This document shows positions 7,548-14,340 of a stretch of DNA of 36,511 nt, one piece after another. The stretch lies in NCBI RefSeq assembly GCF_027257875.1, contig NZ_JAPVQY010000070.1:1-36511 (forward strand). Direction: 5' to 3'. The translations under genes were made by a program, and so were the position numbers. Under the pieces are notes generated by a model, which saw nothing but the letters and a program-made list of their open reading frames with translations, was not told the origin of the DNA and did not search any database. Source of the DNA: Burkholderia sp. IMCC1007 (GTDB taxonomy: Bacteria; Pseudomonadota; Gammaproteobacteria; Burkholderiales; Burkholderiaceae). How positions within the stretch are numbered: position 1 is the stretch's first letter; every line of letters begins with the position of its first letter.

Positions 7548-7630
7548 CGCGCACGGGCGCGAAGGTGCGTGCGCATGCACGCCGCGCGCCGCGAAGCGGT
7601 GATGGCAATTCGAGGGAGAGCAGGAAGAAT

Positions 7631-7658
7631 GCGTGACGGCGCGGCGCGGCCGTCACGC
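7631..7658. other. Hairpin between convergent yciI-like and SCO1 genes
   Basis: GCGTGACGGC and GCCGTCACGC form a perfect 10-bp stem with an 8-base loop. A second GC-rich inverted repeat follows to about 7685. They lie between two convergent genes and may act as a transcription end point, but there is no T-run on either strand. Confidence 0.4.
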
Positions 7659-7702
7659 GTATCGCCGGGCGAGCGCCCGGGCGATCATGCGGCGCGTGCC
7701 GC

Positions 7703-8320
7703 TCAGTCGACCAGCAGTTTCAGGTCGTGGACCCACGGGCCGGGGCCCTGGCCGTCGCGCACGAACAGGCGCAGCTTGCCGTCGCGATCGAACACGTAGC
7801 TCGCGGCGGTGTGATCCATCGTGTAGCTGCCGGGCGTCTTGCCGGGCGCCTTCGCGTAGTACACGCGGAAATCCTTCGTGACCTTCTTCAACTGCGCTTC
7901 GTCGGCCGGCCGCAGGCCGATGAACGACGGATCGAACGCGGGCACGTACTGGCCGAGCAGCGCGGGCGTATCGCGCTCCGGATCGACGGTGACGAACAGC
8001 ACCTGCACGCGCTTCGCGGCATCCGGCCCGAGCTGCTTCAGCGCCTCGGACAATTCGGCCATCGTCGTCGGGCACACGTCCGGACAGTGCGTATAGCCGA
8101 AGAACATCACGACGGCACGGCCCTTGAAGTCAGTCAGCGTGCGCACCCTGCCGGTCGTGTCGGGCAGCGAGAAATCGGTGCCGAACTGCGTATTGCCGGT
8201 GATGTCGAGATTCTGGAATTTCGGCGCGTTGTCGCATCCGGCGAGCAGCAGCGCTGCCGCGAATGCGCACGCCAGCATCCAGCCTTGGCGCGCGCGGCGC
8301 CCGAACCGTGAATGGAGCAT
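7703..8320 (-). CDS. SCO1/SenC-family copper chaperone lipoprotein
   Basis: A 205-residue SCO protein that delivers copper to the CuA site of cytochrome c oxidase subunit II, or keeps its cysteines reduced. The copper site is complete: CPDVC (Cys79 and Cys83) and a downstream histidine in MDHTA (His170). A lipobox LLLAGC with Cys29 suggests membrane anchoring on the periplasmic side. The thioredoxin-like core runs from about residue 40 to the end. I use the ATG at 8320; a TTG at 8329 is possible, neither has a strong ribosome binding site. The gene follows ctaB closely (18 bp) and is the last of the assembly genes in this run. Confidence 0.92.
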   Translation of the reverse strand: MLHSRFGRRARQGWMLACAFAAALLLAGCDNAPKFQNLDITGNTQFGTDFSLPDTTGRVRTLTDFKGRAVVMFFGYTHCPDVCPTTMAELSEALKQLGPDAAKRVQVLFVTVDPERDTPALLGQYVPAFDPSFIGLRPADEAQLKKVTKDFRVYYAKAPGKTPGSYTMDHTAASYVFDRDGKLRLFVRDGQGPGPWVHDLKLLVD

Positions 8321-8338
8321 TGCGTTCAAACCGTGCGG

Positions 8339-9241
8339 TTACACGCCGAGCAGCGGACGTGCATAGTGATCGACGAGTAGCGCGGCGAACAGCAGCGACA
8401 GGTAGACGATCGAATAACGGAAAGCCTTGCGCGCGAGTTCGTCCGAGTAATCGCGGTAGATCTTCCATGCATACGCGAGAAACACCGCGCCGAGCAGCAC
8501 CGCACTCGTCAGGTAGACGGCGCCGCTCATCCCGGAGATGAACGGCATCAGCGTGACCGCGAACAGGATCACCGTGTACAGCAGGATGTGCAGCCGCGTG
8601 AACTTCTCGCCGTGCGTGACGGGCAGCATCGGCAGGCCCGCGGTCTCGTAGTCCTTGCGGCGATAGAGCGCGAGCACCCAGAAATGCGGCGGCGTCCACA
8701 CGAAGATGATCAGCACGAGGATCCACGCGTCGCCCGGCACCGCGCCGGTGACCGCGGCCCAGCCGAGCGCCGGCGGCATTGCGCCCGACGCACCGCCGAT
8801 CACGATGTTCTGCGGCGTCATCGGCTTGAGCAGCAGCGTATAGATGACCGCGTAGCCGACGAACGTCGCGATCGTCAGCCACATCGTCAGCGGATTCGTG
8901 AACGTATAGAGCGTCCACGCGCCGAGGCCGCCGAGCACCGCGGAGAACAGCAGGATCTGCGGCGTCGTGATCTCGCCACGCGCGGACGGGCGCCACGCGG
9001 TGCGGCGCATCATCGCGTCGATCTTCTGTTCGACGAGGCAGTTGATTGCGAACGCGGCGCCGGCCAGCAGCCAGATGCCGACCGTGCCGCCGATCAGCAC
9101 ATGCCACGGCACCATGCCCGGCGTCGCGAGAAACATGCCGATCACCGCGCAGAACACGGCGAGCTGCGTGACACGCGGCTTCGTCAGCGCCATGTACTGC
9201 GAAAACCGGCTACCGGGCGATTGGGAAAGGGTGCTTTGCAT
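8339..9241 (-). CDS. ctaB: Heme O synthase (protoheme IX farnesyltransferase)
   Basis: A 300-residue UbiA-superfamily membrane enzyme that adds a farnesyl group to protoheme to make heme O, the precursor of heme A. The N-terminal SQYMALTKPRVTQLAVF and the loop NCLVEQKIDAMMRRTAWRP with the conserved N-x-x-x-x-x-x-D-x-x-M-x-R-T pattern are the prenyl-binding signature; a second loop lies around the sequence YRRKDYETAGLPML. About nine hydrophobic segments follow the family pattern. The start ATG at 9241 lies 8 bp after the ctaA stop, so the two steps of heme A synthesis are encoded together. Also known as cyoE or COX10. Confidence 0.95.
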   Translation of the reverse strand: MQSTLSQSPGSRFSQYMALTKPRVTQLAVFCAVIGMFLATPGMVPWHVLIGGTVGIWLLAGAAFAINCLVEQKIDAMMRRTAWRPSARGEITTPQILLFSAVLGGLGAWTLYTFTNPLTMWLTIATFVGYAVIYTLLLKPMTPQNIVIGGASGAMPPALGWAAVTGAVPGDAWILVLIIFVWTPPHFWVLALYRRKDYETAGLPMLPVTHGEKFTRLHILLYTVILFAVTLMPFISGMSGAVYLTSAVLLGAVFLAYAWKIYRDYSDELARKAFRYSIVYLSLLFAALLVDHYARPLLGV

Positions 9242-9249
9242 GGGAACGG

Positions 9250-10362
9250 TCACGCCGGGGCGGCGTCGCGCGCGGGCTGCACGACACGGCCGGGGCGGCT
9301 TGAAAGGATGCGAAAGTTTAACATGACGACGAGCAGCAGCAGGATCGCGGCGCCGCCGTTGTGCGCGACGGCCACCGGCAGCGGCCACTGCAGCACGATG
9401 TTGGTCAGGCCCGTCACGAACTGCAGCAGCACGACCAGCAACACGCCGTTCGCGGGCCGCCGCAGCGACGCGAAGCGGCGCATCTTCAGCGCGAACGCGA
9501 CCAGGTACGCGACCACGGCGAACGCGAACGTGCGGTGCGTCCAGTGGATCGCGACCAGCGCGTCCTGCGTGATCGCGTCGCCGTCCTTCGTCATCCCGAG
9601 CGCGCGCCACAGATGGAAGCCCTGGCCGAAGTTCATCGGCGGGATCCACTGCCCGTTGCAGGTCGGGAAATCGGTACACGCAAGCACCGCGTAGTTGGTG
9701 CTCACCCAGCCGCCGAGCGCGATCTGCACGACCAGCAGCGCGAGCGCCGCGAGCGCGGCCGCGCGGTAACGGCCGGCCTCCGGATCATGCGACGGCAGCG
9801 GCGTCTGCCGCGCCGCGAGCCAGCCGAGCGTGCCGAGCAGCGCGAGGCCAAGCAGCAGATGGGTCGTGACGATCACCGGCTGCAGCTTCATCGTGACGGT
9901 CCACGCGCCGAACACGCCCTGCACGACGATCAGCAGCAACAGGCTCGTCGGCCACCACGGCGACACATGCAGCGGCCGGCGGCGCAGCCGTGCGGACCAC
10001 GCGATCACGACCTGCGCAATGATCAGCACGCCGATCGCCATCGCGAAATAGCGATGGATCATCTCGATCCACGCCTTCGTCATGCTGACGGGGCCGGTGG
10101 GCATCGCCTGGTGCGCGGCCGTGATCGCGGCGTGCGCGATGAACGGCGACGACGTGCCGTAGCAGCCGGGCCAGTCGGGGCAGCCGAGGCCCGAATCGGT
10201 CAGCCGCGTGAAGCCGCCGAACATCACCAGGTCGAGGGTCAGGAATGTGGTGATCCACACCAGCTTGCGGAACTTGTTGTCGTCGGCCTTCACCCACACG
10301 TACGACAGCGGCAGCAGCGCGATGCACAAGCCGATCAGGCCGAGTTGCAGTAGATACGACAT
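9250..10362 (-). CDS. ctaA: Heme A synthase (COX15/CtaA family)
   Basis: A 370-residue membrane protein with eight predicted helices. It oxidises the C8 methyl of heme O to a formyl group, giving heme A for the aa3 oxidase. The segment MFGGFTRLTDSGLGCPDWPGCYG near residue 48 is the signature of the COX15 family, with conserved histidines in EMIHRYFAM and IHWTHRTFAF as heme ligands. A second cysteine pair occurs in LACTDFPTCNG. The gene lies 25 bp after the SCO-like gene and 8 bp before ctaB, all on one strand. The C-terminal tail is short and basic. Confidence 0.95.
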   Translation of the reverse strand: MSYLLQLGLIGLCIALLPLSYVWVKADDNKFRKLVWITTFLTLDLVMFGGFTRLTDSGLGCPDWPGCYGTSSPFIAHAAITAAHQAMPTGPVSMTKAWIEMIHRYFAMAIGVLIIAQVVIAWSARLRRRPLHVSPWWPTSLLLLIVVQGVFGAWTVTMKLQPVIVTTHLLLGLALLGTLGWLAARQTPLPSHDPEAGRYRAAALAALALLVVQIALGGWVSTNYAVLACTDFPTCNGQWIPPMNFGQGFHLWRALGMTKDGDAITQDALVAIHWTHRTFAFAVVAYLVAFALKMRRFASLRRPANGVLLVVLLQFVTGLTNIVLQWPLPVAVAHNGGAAILLLLVVMLNFRILSSRPGRVVQPARDAAPA

Positions 10363-10387
10363 CGAATGTTTGCCTCGTTGTGTCGCC

Positions 10388-11014
10388 TTAACCGATGCTC
10401 GACCACTTCAGCAGCTTCGTGACGTCCGACTTGATCTTGCTGGGGTTCGGGTTCTTCGGGAAACGCATCATCAGGTTGCCGTTCGGGTCGACCATGTAGA
10501 GGTGGTCGGTGTCCTTCGTGCCGGCCTCGGCCGGCAGCCACGCGGCCACCGCGGCCGGATCGGCGACGAGCCGGCGCGTGTCGGGATAGGCTTCCAGCAC
10601 CTTCGGCGGAATCGCGGCCGCATCGCTGCGCAGCCACACCATCGTGATCCGGTGCCGCTCGCCCGCCTGCGTGACGCGGATCTGGCGCATGAAATAGAGC
10701 TTTTGCGCGCATGCGTCGTCGCACGCGCTGTTGTCGGTCATCACGAACAGCCACACGCCGCGCAGCGACGACAGCGGCACCGTCTTGCCGGTTTCGTCGG
10801 TGACCTGCAGATCGGCCGGAATCGGCCGCTGCGGCTCGATCAGCGTGCCGTAGTTGGTCGACCCGCCCTTCGGCTTGATCACGTAATAGGTGAAGTACGA
10901 CGCGAGTATCGGCGCCGCGCACACGAGGCCGAGCAGCACGAGCATCCAGCGGCCGCGCTTGCGGGCCGCCGGAGAAACCGGCGCGGTGGCCGAACCCTGA
11001 CGGGAAGATTGCAT
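10388..11014 (-). CDS. SCO-like membrane-anchored thioredoxin-fold protein of the oxidase cluster
   Basis: A 208-residue protein with one N-terminal membrane anchor (about residues 23-44) and a periplasmic domain. The domain has SCO-like features: LSSLRGVWLFVMTDNSACDDAC places a CDDAC motif at Cys98 and Cys102, where SCO proteins have CPxxC, and HLYMVDPNGNLMMRFP matches the SCO strand carrying the histidine. This suggests copper or thiol handling during oxidase assembly, but the typical proline is missing and the role is inferred. Homologues in this position are often loosely named cytochrome oxidase-associated proteins. I use the ATG at 11014; an upstream start at 11050 is less likely. The gene sits between SURF1 and ctaA. 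Confidence 0.75.
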   Translation of the reverse strand: MQSSRQGSATAPVSPAARKRGRWMLVLLGLVCAAPILASYFTYYVIKPKGGSTNYGTLIEPQRPIPADLQVTDETGKTVPLSSLRGVWLFVMTDNSACDDACAQKLYFMRQIRVTQAGERHRITMVWLRSDAAAIPPKVLEAYPDTRRLVADPAAVAAWLPAEAGTKDTDHLYMVDPNGNLMMRFPKNPNPSKIKSDVTKLLKWSSIG

Positions 11015-11074
11015 GGACAAATCAAACCTCTCGAAACGAACCCGCGGCACTGCGGCCGCGTCCTGGCATGACGC

Positions 11075-11788
11075 TCACGCGCCGGCCGACTTCTTCGCCG
11101 CACGCCGCGCGGCGTACAGGCCGAAACCGAGCGCGGCCGCCGCCATGCCCCACCACTGAAACATGTAACCGTAATTGCGCTCGACGCCGGTCGTCGCCGC
11201 CGGCCAGTCGCGCACGAGCTTGTCGCCGTCGTCGCTCGTCTGCTGAATCACGAACGGCTGCAACGGCAGCCCCGTTTCCTTCGCATACGCGGCAACGTCG
11301 AGGTTCTGCCGGATCTTCTGGTGCGCGGCCGAGCCGCCTTCGCCGAGCTCGAACGCACGCGACGCATCGGCGCGCGCGATGCCCTCGATCTCGATCTCGC
11401 CAGCGGGCGTCGGGAACGGCTCGATTGCCGTGCGATCGGAGATGTTGCGCGGCAACCAGCCGCGATTGACCAGCACGACGCCGCCGCCCGTGAGTTTAAA
11501 CGGCATCACGACGTAAAAACCCGGCTGATCGTTATACGGCCGATTGTCGAGGAACACTGCATGCTCCGGCATGAAGCGGCCCGTGGCCCGCACGCGGTGA
11601 AACTCGATCGACGCGAGCGGCACCGGCTGCGCGCCGACATCGACGGGCGCCGCATGCTCGTAGCGGACGATGTTCGCCTGCAGCGCTTCCTTCTGGTGCG
11701 CGCGGTCGCGCTGCCAGAAACCGAGACGGATCGCGCCCGCGACGACAACGAGGACCAGCAGCGCAGGCAGCAGACGGATCTTCATCAT
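11075..11788 (-). CDS. SURF1-family cytochrome c oxidase assembly protein
   Basis: A 237-residue inner-membrane protein with two membrane helices, one at each end (MMKIRLLPALLVLVVVAGAI and WWGMAAAALGFGLYAARR), enclosing a periplasmic domain. The stretch LGFWQRDRAHQKEAL, then VFLDNRPYNDQPGFYVVMP and VLVNRGWLPRN, is diagnostic of SURF1/Shy1. SURF1 helps insert or retain heme a3 in subunit I. The start is ATG at 11788 or the next ATG at 11785; GGGTGG lies just upstream. The open frame extends much further upstream but without family similarity. It is divergent to the DUF2909 gene and followed by the SCO-like gene. Confidence 0.92.
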   Translation of the reverse strand: MMKIRLLPALLVLVVVAGAIRLGFWQRDRAHQKEALQANIVRYEHAAPVDVGAQPVPLASIEFHRVRATGRFMPEHAVFLDNRPYNDQPGFYVVMPFKLTGGGVVLVNRGWLPRNISDRTAIEPFPTPAGEIEIEGIARADASRAFELGEGGSAAHQKIRQNLDVAAYAKETGLPLQPFVIQQTSDDGDKLVRDWPAATTGVERNYGYMFQWWGMAAAALGFGLYAARRAAKKSAGA

Positions 11789-11869
11789 GCCACCCGCCAG
11801 GCGCATTCGCGAAAGCGAAGTGCGATAATTATCCTCTTCCTTTCGAATTGCCGTCGTCCGGTTCGTGTC

Positions 11870-12079
11870 ATGCACATACTCGTTCCTATCGCCTTCGTCC
11901 TCATCATCGCCAGCATGGGCTCGGCGCTCTACTTCATGATGCACGACCGCGGCCACACGAAACGCATGGCCTGGTCGCTCGCCACCCGCGTCGGGCTGTC
12001 GGTCTCGCTGTTCCTGTTCATCCTGTTCGCGAACTGGATGGGCTGGATCCATTCGACCGGCCTGCCGATCGGCCGTTGA
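11870..12079 (+). CDS. DUF2909-type twin transmembrane protein
   Basis: A 69-residue membrane protein with two hydrophobic helices (MHILVPIAFVLIIASMGSALYF and GLSVSLFLFILFANWMGWI) joined by a basic loop HDRGHTKRM. This is the DUF2909 family, small proteins almost always found next to SURF1 in cytochrome oxidase clusters of betaproteobacteria. A role in oxidase assembly or stability is inferred from position only. The gene is transcribed opposite to the rest of the cluster, with 81 bp to SURF1. I see no strong ribosome binding site. Confidence 0.72.
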   Translation: MHILVPIAFVLIIASMGSALYFMMHDRGHTKRMAWSLATRVGLSVSLFLFILFANWMGWIHSTGLPIGR

Positions 12080-12228
12080 TGCACGCGCCGCGGCCGCGGC
12101 GGCGACCGCTGTGACATTTCGCCGCACAGCCGCACCACCAAGCAAAAGCGCCGCCTGACTGAGTCGCGGCGGCGCCGGGGTGGCGTTGGGCGCAAGCAGC
12201 CAGCCGCTGCTCCGCCCCGCCAATGAAA

Positions 12229-12256
12229 ACGGCCCGCGCATCGCTGCGCGGGCCGT
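12229..12256 (-). terminator. Terminator after ctaE
   Basis: ACGGCCCGCGCA (12229-12240) and TGCGCGGGCCGT (12245-12256) form a perfect 12-bp stem with a 4-base loop. On the minus strand it is followed by TTTTC, so it ends the ctaC-ctaE transcript 8 bp after the ctaE stop. On the plus strand it could also serve the DUF2909 gene. Confidence 0.85.
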
Positions 12257-12264
12257 TGTTGCAT

Positions 12265-13122
12265 TTACAGCCAGTAGACGACGACGTACAGGCCGAGCCA
12301 GACGACGTCGACGAAGTGCCAGTACCACGCGGCACCTTCGAATGCGAAGTGATGATCGGGCTTGAAGTGGCCGCGGATCATCCGCACCAGCACCACCGCG
12401 AGCATCGTGCCGCCGAGGAACACGTGGAAGCCGTGGAAGCCCGTCAGCAGGAAGAACGTCGAGCCGTACACGCCCGAATTCAGCGTCAGGTTCAGTTCGT
12501 TGTACGCGTGGTAGTACTCGAAGCCCTGCAGGAACAGGAAGCAGATACCGAACACGAGCGTCGCGGCGAGCCACGCGATCGCCTTCTTGCGATGATCATC
12601 GCGCAGCGCGTGGTGCGAGATCGTCAGCGTCACGCCCGACGACAGCAGGAACGCGGTGTTCAGCGTCGGGACCGGCCACGGGCCCATCGTCTTGAAGTGA
12701 CCGGCGAGCGCGGCGGGGCCTTCGTTCGGCCACACGGCGGAGAAGTCCGGCCAGATCAGCTTGTAGTCGAGGCTGCCGAGCTGATGCAGCGCGATTTCAC
12801 GCGCATAGAACAGCGCGCCGAAGAACGCACCGAAGAACATCACTTCGGAGAAGATGAACCAGCTCATGCTCCAGCGGTACGACTTATCGACGTTCTTGCC
12901 GTAATGACCGCCTTCCGATTCGGAAATCGCGTCGCCGAACCAGTGATACAGCGTGAAGAGCAACCACAGCAGGCCAACCAACGCCGTAAACGGCGCCCAG
13001 TCGTGACCGTTGATCCACAGCGCCGCCGATCCGAGCATGACGAGCAGGCCGATGGCCGCACTGATCGGATGGTGCGACGGATGCGGCACGAAATAGTACG
13101 GGGTCTGGTTTTGACCGCTCAT
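12265..13122 (-). CDS. ctaE: Cytochrome c oxidase subunit III
   Basis: A 285-residue integral membrane subunit with seven predicted helices. MSGQNQTPYYFVPHPSHHPIS is the usual betaproteobacterial start, and WFIFSEVMFFGAFFGALFYARE plus FHGFHVFLGGTML and WYWHFVDVVWLGLYVVVYW are the conserved COX3 helices. Subunit III stabilises the oxidase core and supports proton uptake through the D channel. It is the last gene of the structural operon, 136 bp after the DUF2970 gene and directly before the terminator. Full length, with no abnormality seen. Confidence 0.96.
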   Translation of the reverse strand: MSGQNQTPYYFVPHPSHHPISAAIGLLVMLGSAALWINGHDWAPFTALVGLLWLLFTLYHWFGDAISESEGGHYGKNVDKSYRWSMSWFIFSEVMFFGAFFGALFYAREIALHQLGSLDYKLIWPDFSAVWPNEGPAALAGHFKTMGPWPVPTLNTAFLLSSGVTLTISHHALRDDHRKKAIAWLAATLVFGICFLFLQGFEYYHAYNELNLTLNSGVYGSTFFLLTGFHGFHVFLGGTMLAVVLVRMIRGHFKPDHHFAFEGAAWYWHFVDVVWLGLYVVVYWL

Positions 13123-13211
13123 GCTTGATTCTCCACTTCAGTCCAATTTGTGTACCGGAAACCGCTCCGGCTTATTTCTTGCGCGGCGCGACCGCCGCCG
13201 CTCTTTCCCGC

Positions 13212-13233
13212 GCGCAGCGCCGAGGCGCTGCGC
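13212..13233 (-). other. Hairpin between DUF2970 gene and ctaE
   Basis: GCGCAGCGC, loop CGAG, GCGCTGCGC: a perfect 9-bp stem in the 136-bp gap. There is no T-run behind it on the minus strand, so transcription probably continues into ctaE; it may tune mRNA stability. Confidence 0.4.
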
Positions 13234-13258
13234 ACTGCATTCTTTCGTGGCCGCGGGC

Positions 13259-13459
13259 TCAGCCCACGACCGCTCGCACGATCAGGATCAGCACGCCGAT
13301 GAACACGCCGGCCGCGATCAACGCGACGATCAGCACGTGCAGCGGATTCAGCTGCGTCGCATCGGCCTCCAGGTCGCGCCGCTTGCGCACACCGAAGAAC
13401 GACCACAACACCGCGCGCAACGCCTGGCCAAACGACCCGCTCCGCCTGGGTTCCGTCAT
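13259..13459 (-). CDS. DUF2970 family small membrane protein
   Basis: A 66-residue protein with a basic N-terminal segment (GSFGQALRAVLWSFFGVRKR) and one C-terminal membrane helix (LHVLIVALIAAGVFIGVLILIV). The motif WSFFGVRKRRDLEADATQLNP is typical of DUF2970, a family found in oxidase operons of betaproteobacteria. Its position between ctaG and ctaE (16 bp after ctaG) suggests a role with the oxidase, but no function is established to my knowledge. The start ATG at 13459 is well placed. Confidence 0.8.
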   Translation of the reverse strand: MTEPRRSGSFGQALRAVLWSFFGVRKRRDLEADATQLNPLHVLIVALIAAGVFIGVLILIVRAVVG

Positions 13460-13475
13460 CGCTCCGCCTCCGTCG

Positions 13476-14084
13476 TCATGCGTCCGGCTTCGCCGCGCCC
13501 TGCTCCGCCGTCTTGCGCGGTGCGGGCGCCGGCCCGGCCGGCGTATTCAGCTCGAAGAACGTGTACGACAGCGTGATCGTCTTCACGTCCTTCGGCAGTT
13601 TCGGATCGATCACGAACACCACCGGCATCTTGCGCGACTCGTTCGCGGCCAGCGTCTGCTGCGTGAAGCAAAAGCACTCGATCTTCTTGAAGAACTCCGT
13701 CGCCTGCTTCGGCGCGTAGCTCGGAATCGCCTGCGCCACGACCGGCCGGCCCTGACCGTTCGTCACGTCGTACACGATCGTCGTCAGTTCGCCCGGATGC
13801 ACGTCGAGGCTGTTGTGCTCCGGCCTGAAGCCGAGCGGCCCGCGCGCGTTCGCATCGAACTCGACCGACACGGTGCGGCTGTAGTCGACCTGCGAGTTCT
13901 TCGCCTCGCGCTCGCTGACGTCGCGCTGCACCAGGTTGTTGATGCCGGTGATCTGGCAGATCGCCCGATACATCGGGATCAGCGCGAAGCCGAAGCCGAA
14001 CATCAATGCGGCCACGACGAAGAGCTTCACCAGCATCGAACGATTGAACGCGCGATCCGCGGCGCCCTCTTCCGGCTTCGACAT
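13476..14084 (-). CDS. ctaG: Cytochrome c oxidase assembly protein CtaG (COX11 type)
   Basis: A 202-residue protein with one membrane helix (about residues 18-37) and a periplasmic immunoglobulin-like domain. The copper-binding motif CFCF (Cys137 and Cys139) in KKIECFCFTQQTL is intact, and VPMYRAICQITG-like text (PMYRAICQITGINN) follows the helix as in all COX11 proteins. It delivers copper to the CuB site of subunit I. The C-terminal tail is Pro/Ala-rich. It lies between the small assembly protein gene and the DUF2970 gene, within the structural operon, and has the usual length. Confidence 0.94.
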   Translation of the reverse strand: MSKPEEGAADRAFNRSMLVKLFVVAALMFGFGFALIPMYRAICQITGINNLVQRDVSEREAKNSQVDYSRTVSVEFDANARGPLGFRPEHNSLDVHPGELTTIVYDVTNGQGRPVVAQAIPSYAPKQATEFFKKIECFCFTQQTLAANESRKMPVVFVIDPKLPKDVKTITLSYTFFELNTPAGPAPAPRKTAEQGAAKPDA

Positions 14085-14119
14085 ACGACTGCTTCCTCGC
14101 TACTGCGTCAGTTACTGCA

Positions 14120-14260
14120 TCAGTGGGTGGACAGCCACCACTGCTTGATCACGACACCCACAAAAAAAACGGCGGCGATGACGAGCAGGATGAGGCCGAG
14201 CCGCTTGTTGCCCGCGCGAATCTGCTCGGGCGTACGTCTTTGTTGTGGATTCCGGTTCAT
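14120..14260 (-). CDS. Cytochrome oxidase small assembly protein (46 residues)
   Basis: A 46-residue single-helix protein. The basic N-terminus MNRNPQQRRTPEQIRAGNKR is followed by one membrane helix (LGLILLVIAAVFFVGVVIKQ) and a short tail WWLSTH. It sits in the place between ctaD and ctaG where betaproteobacteria often carry a small oxidase assembly gene, and the composition fits. The ATG at 14260 has no clear ribosome binding site; upstream lies a doubled CTGAAACTTC motif. It is easily missed because it is short and part of a much longer open frame on the same strand. Confidence 0.75.
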   Translation of the reverse strand: MNRNPQQRRTPEQIRAGNKRLGLILLVIAAVFFVGVVIKQWWLSTH

Positions 14261-14291
14261 CTGAAACTTCGCTGAAACTTCAGTTCGGCGC

Positions 14292-14325
14292 CCGCCGCGC
14301 CTGCCTGCGCGGCAGGCAGCGGCGG
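14292..14325 (-). other. Long hairpin after ctaD
   Basis: CCGCCGC-GCCTGCC pairs with GGCAGGC-a-GCGGCGG around the loop TGCGC, giving a 14-bp stem with a single bulged A. It starts 15 bp after the ctaD stop and has no following T-run, so it is more likely an mRNA-stabilising or attenuating structure than a full terminator. Confidence 0.5.
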
Positions 14326-14340
14326 AGCGCACGGTGAAAC

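Noticed and set aside
14165..14175. A short A-run in the small assembly gene considered as a terminator
   Set aside because: It lies inside the coding region for the membrane helix (Phe codons on the minus strand) and has no stem.
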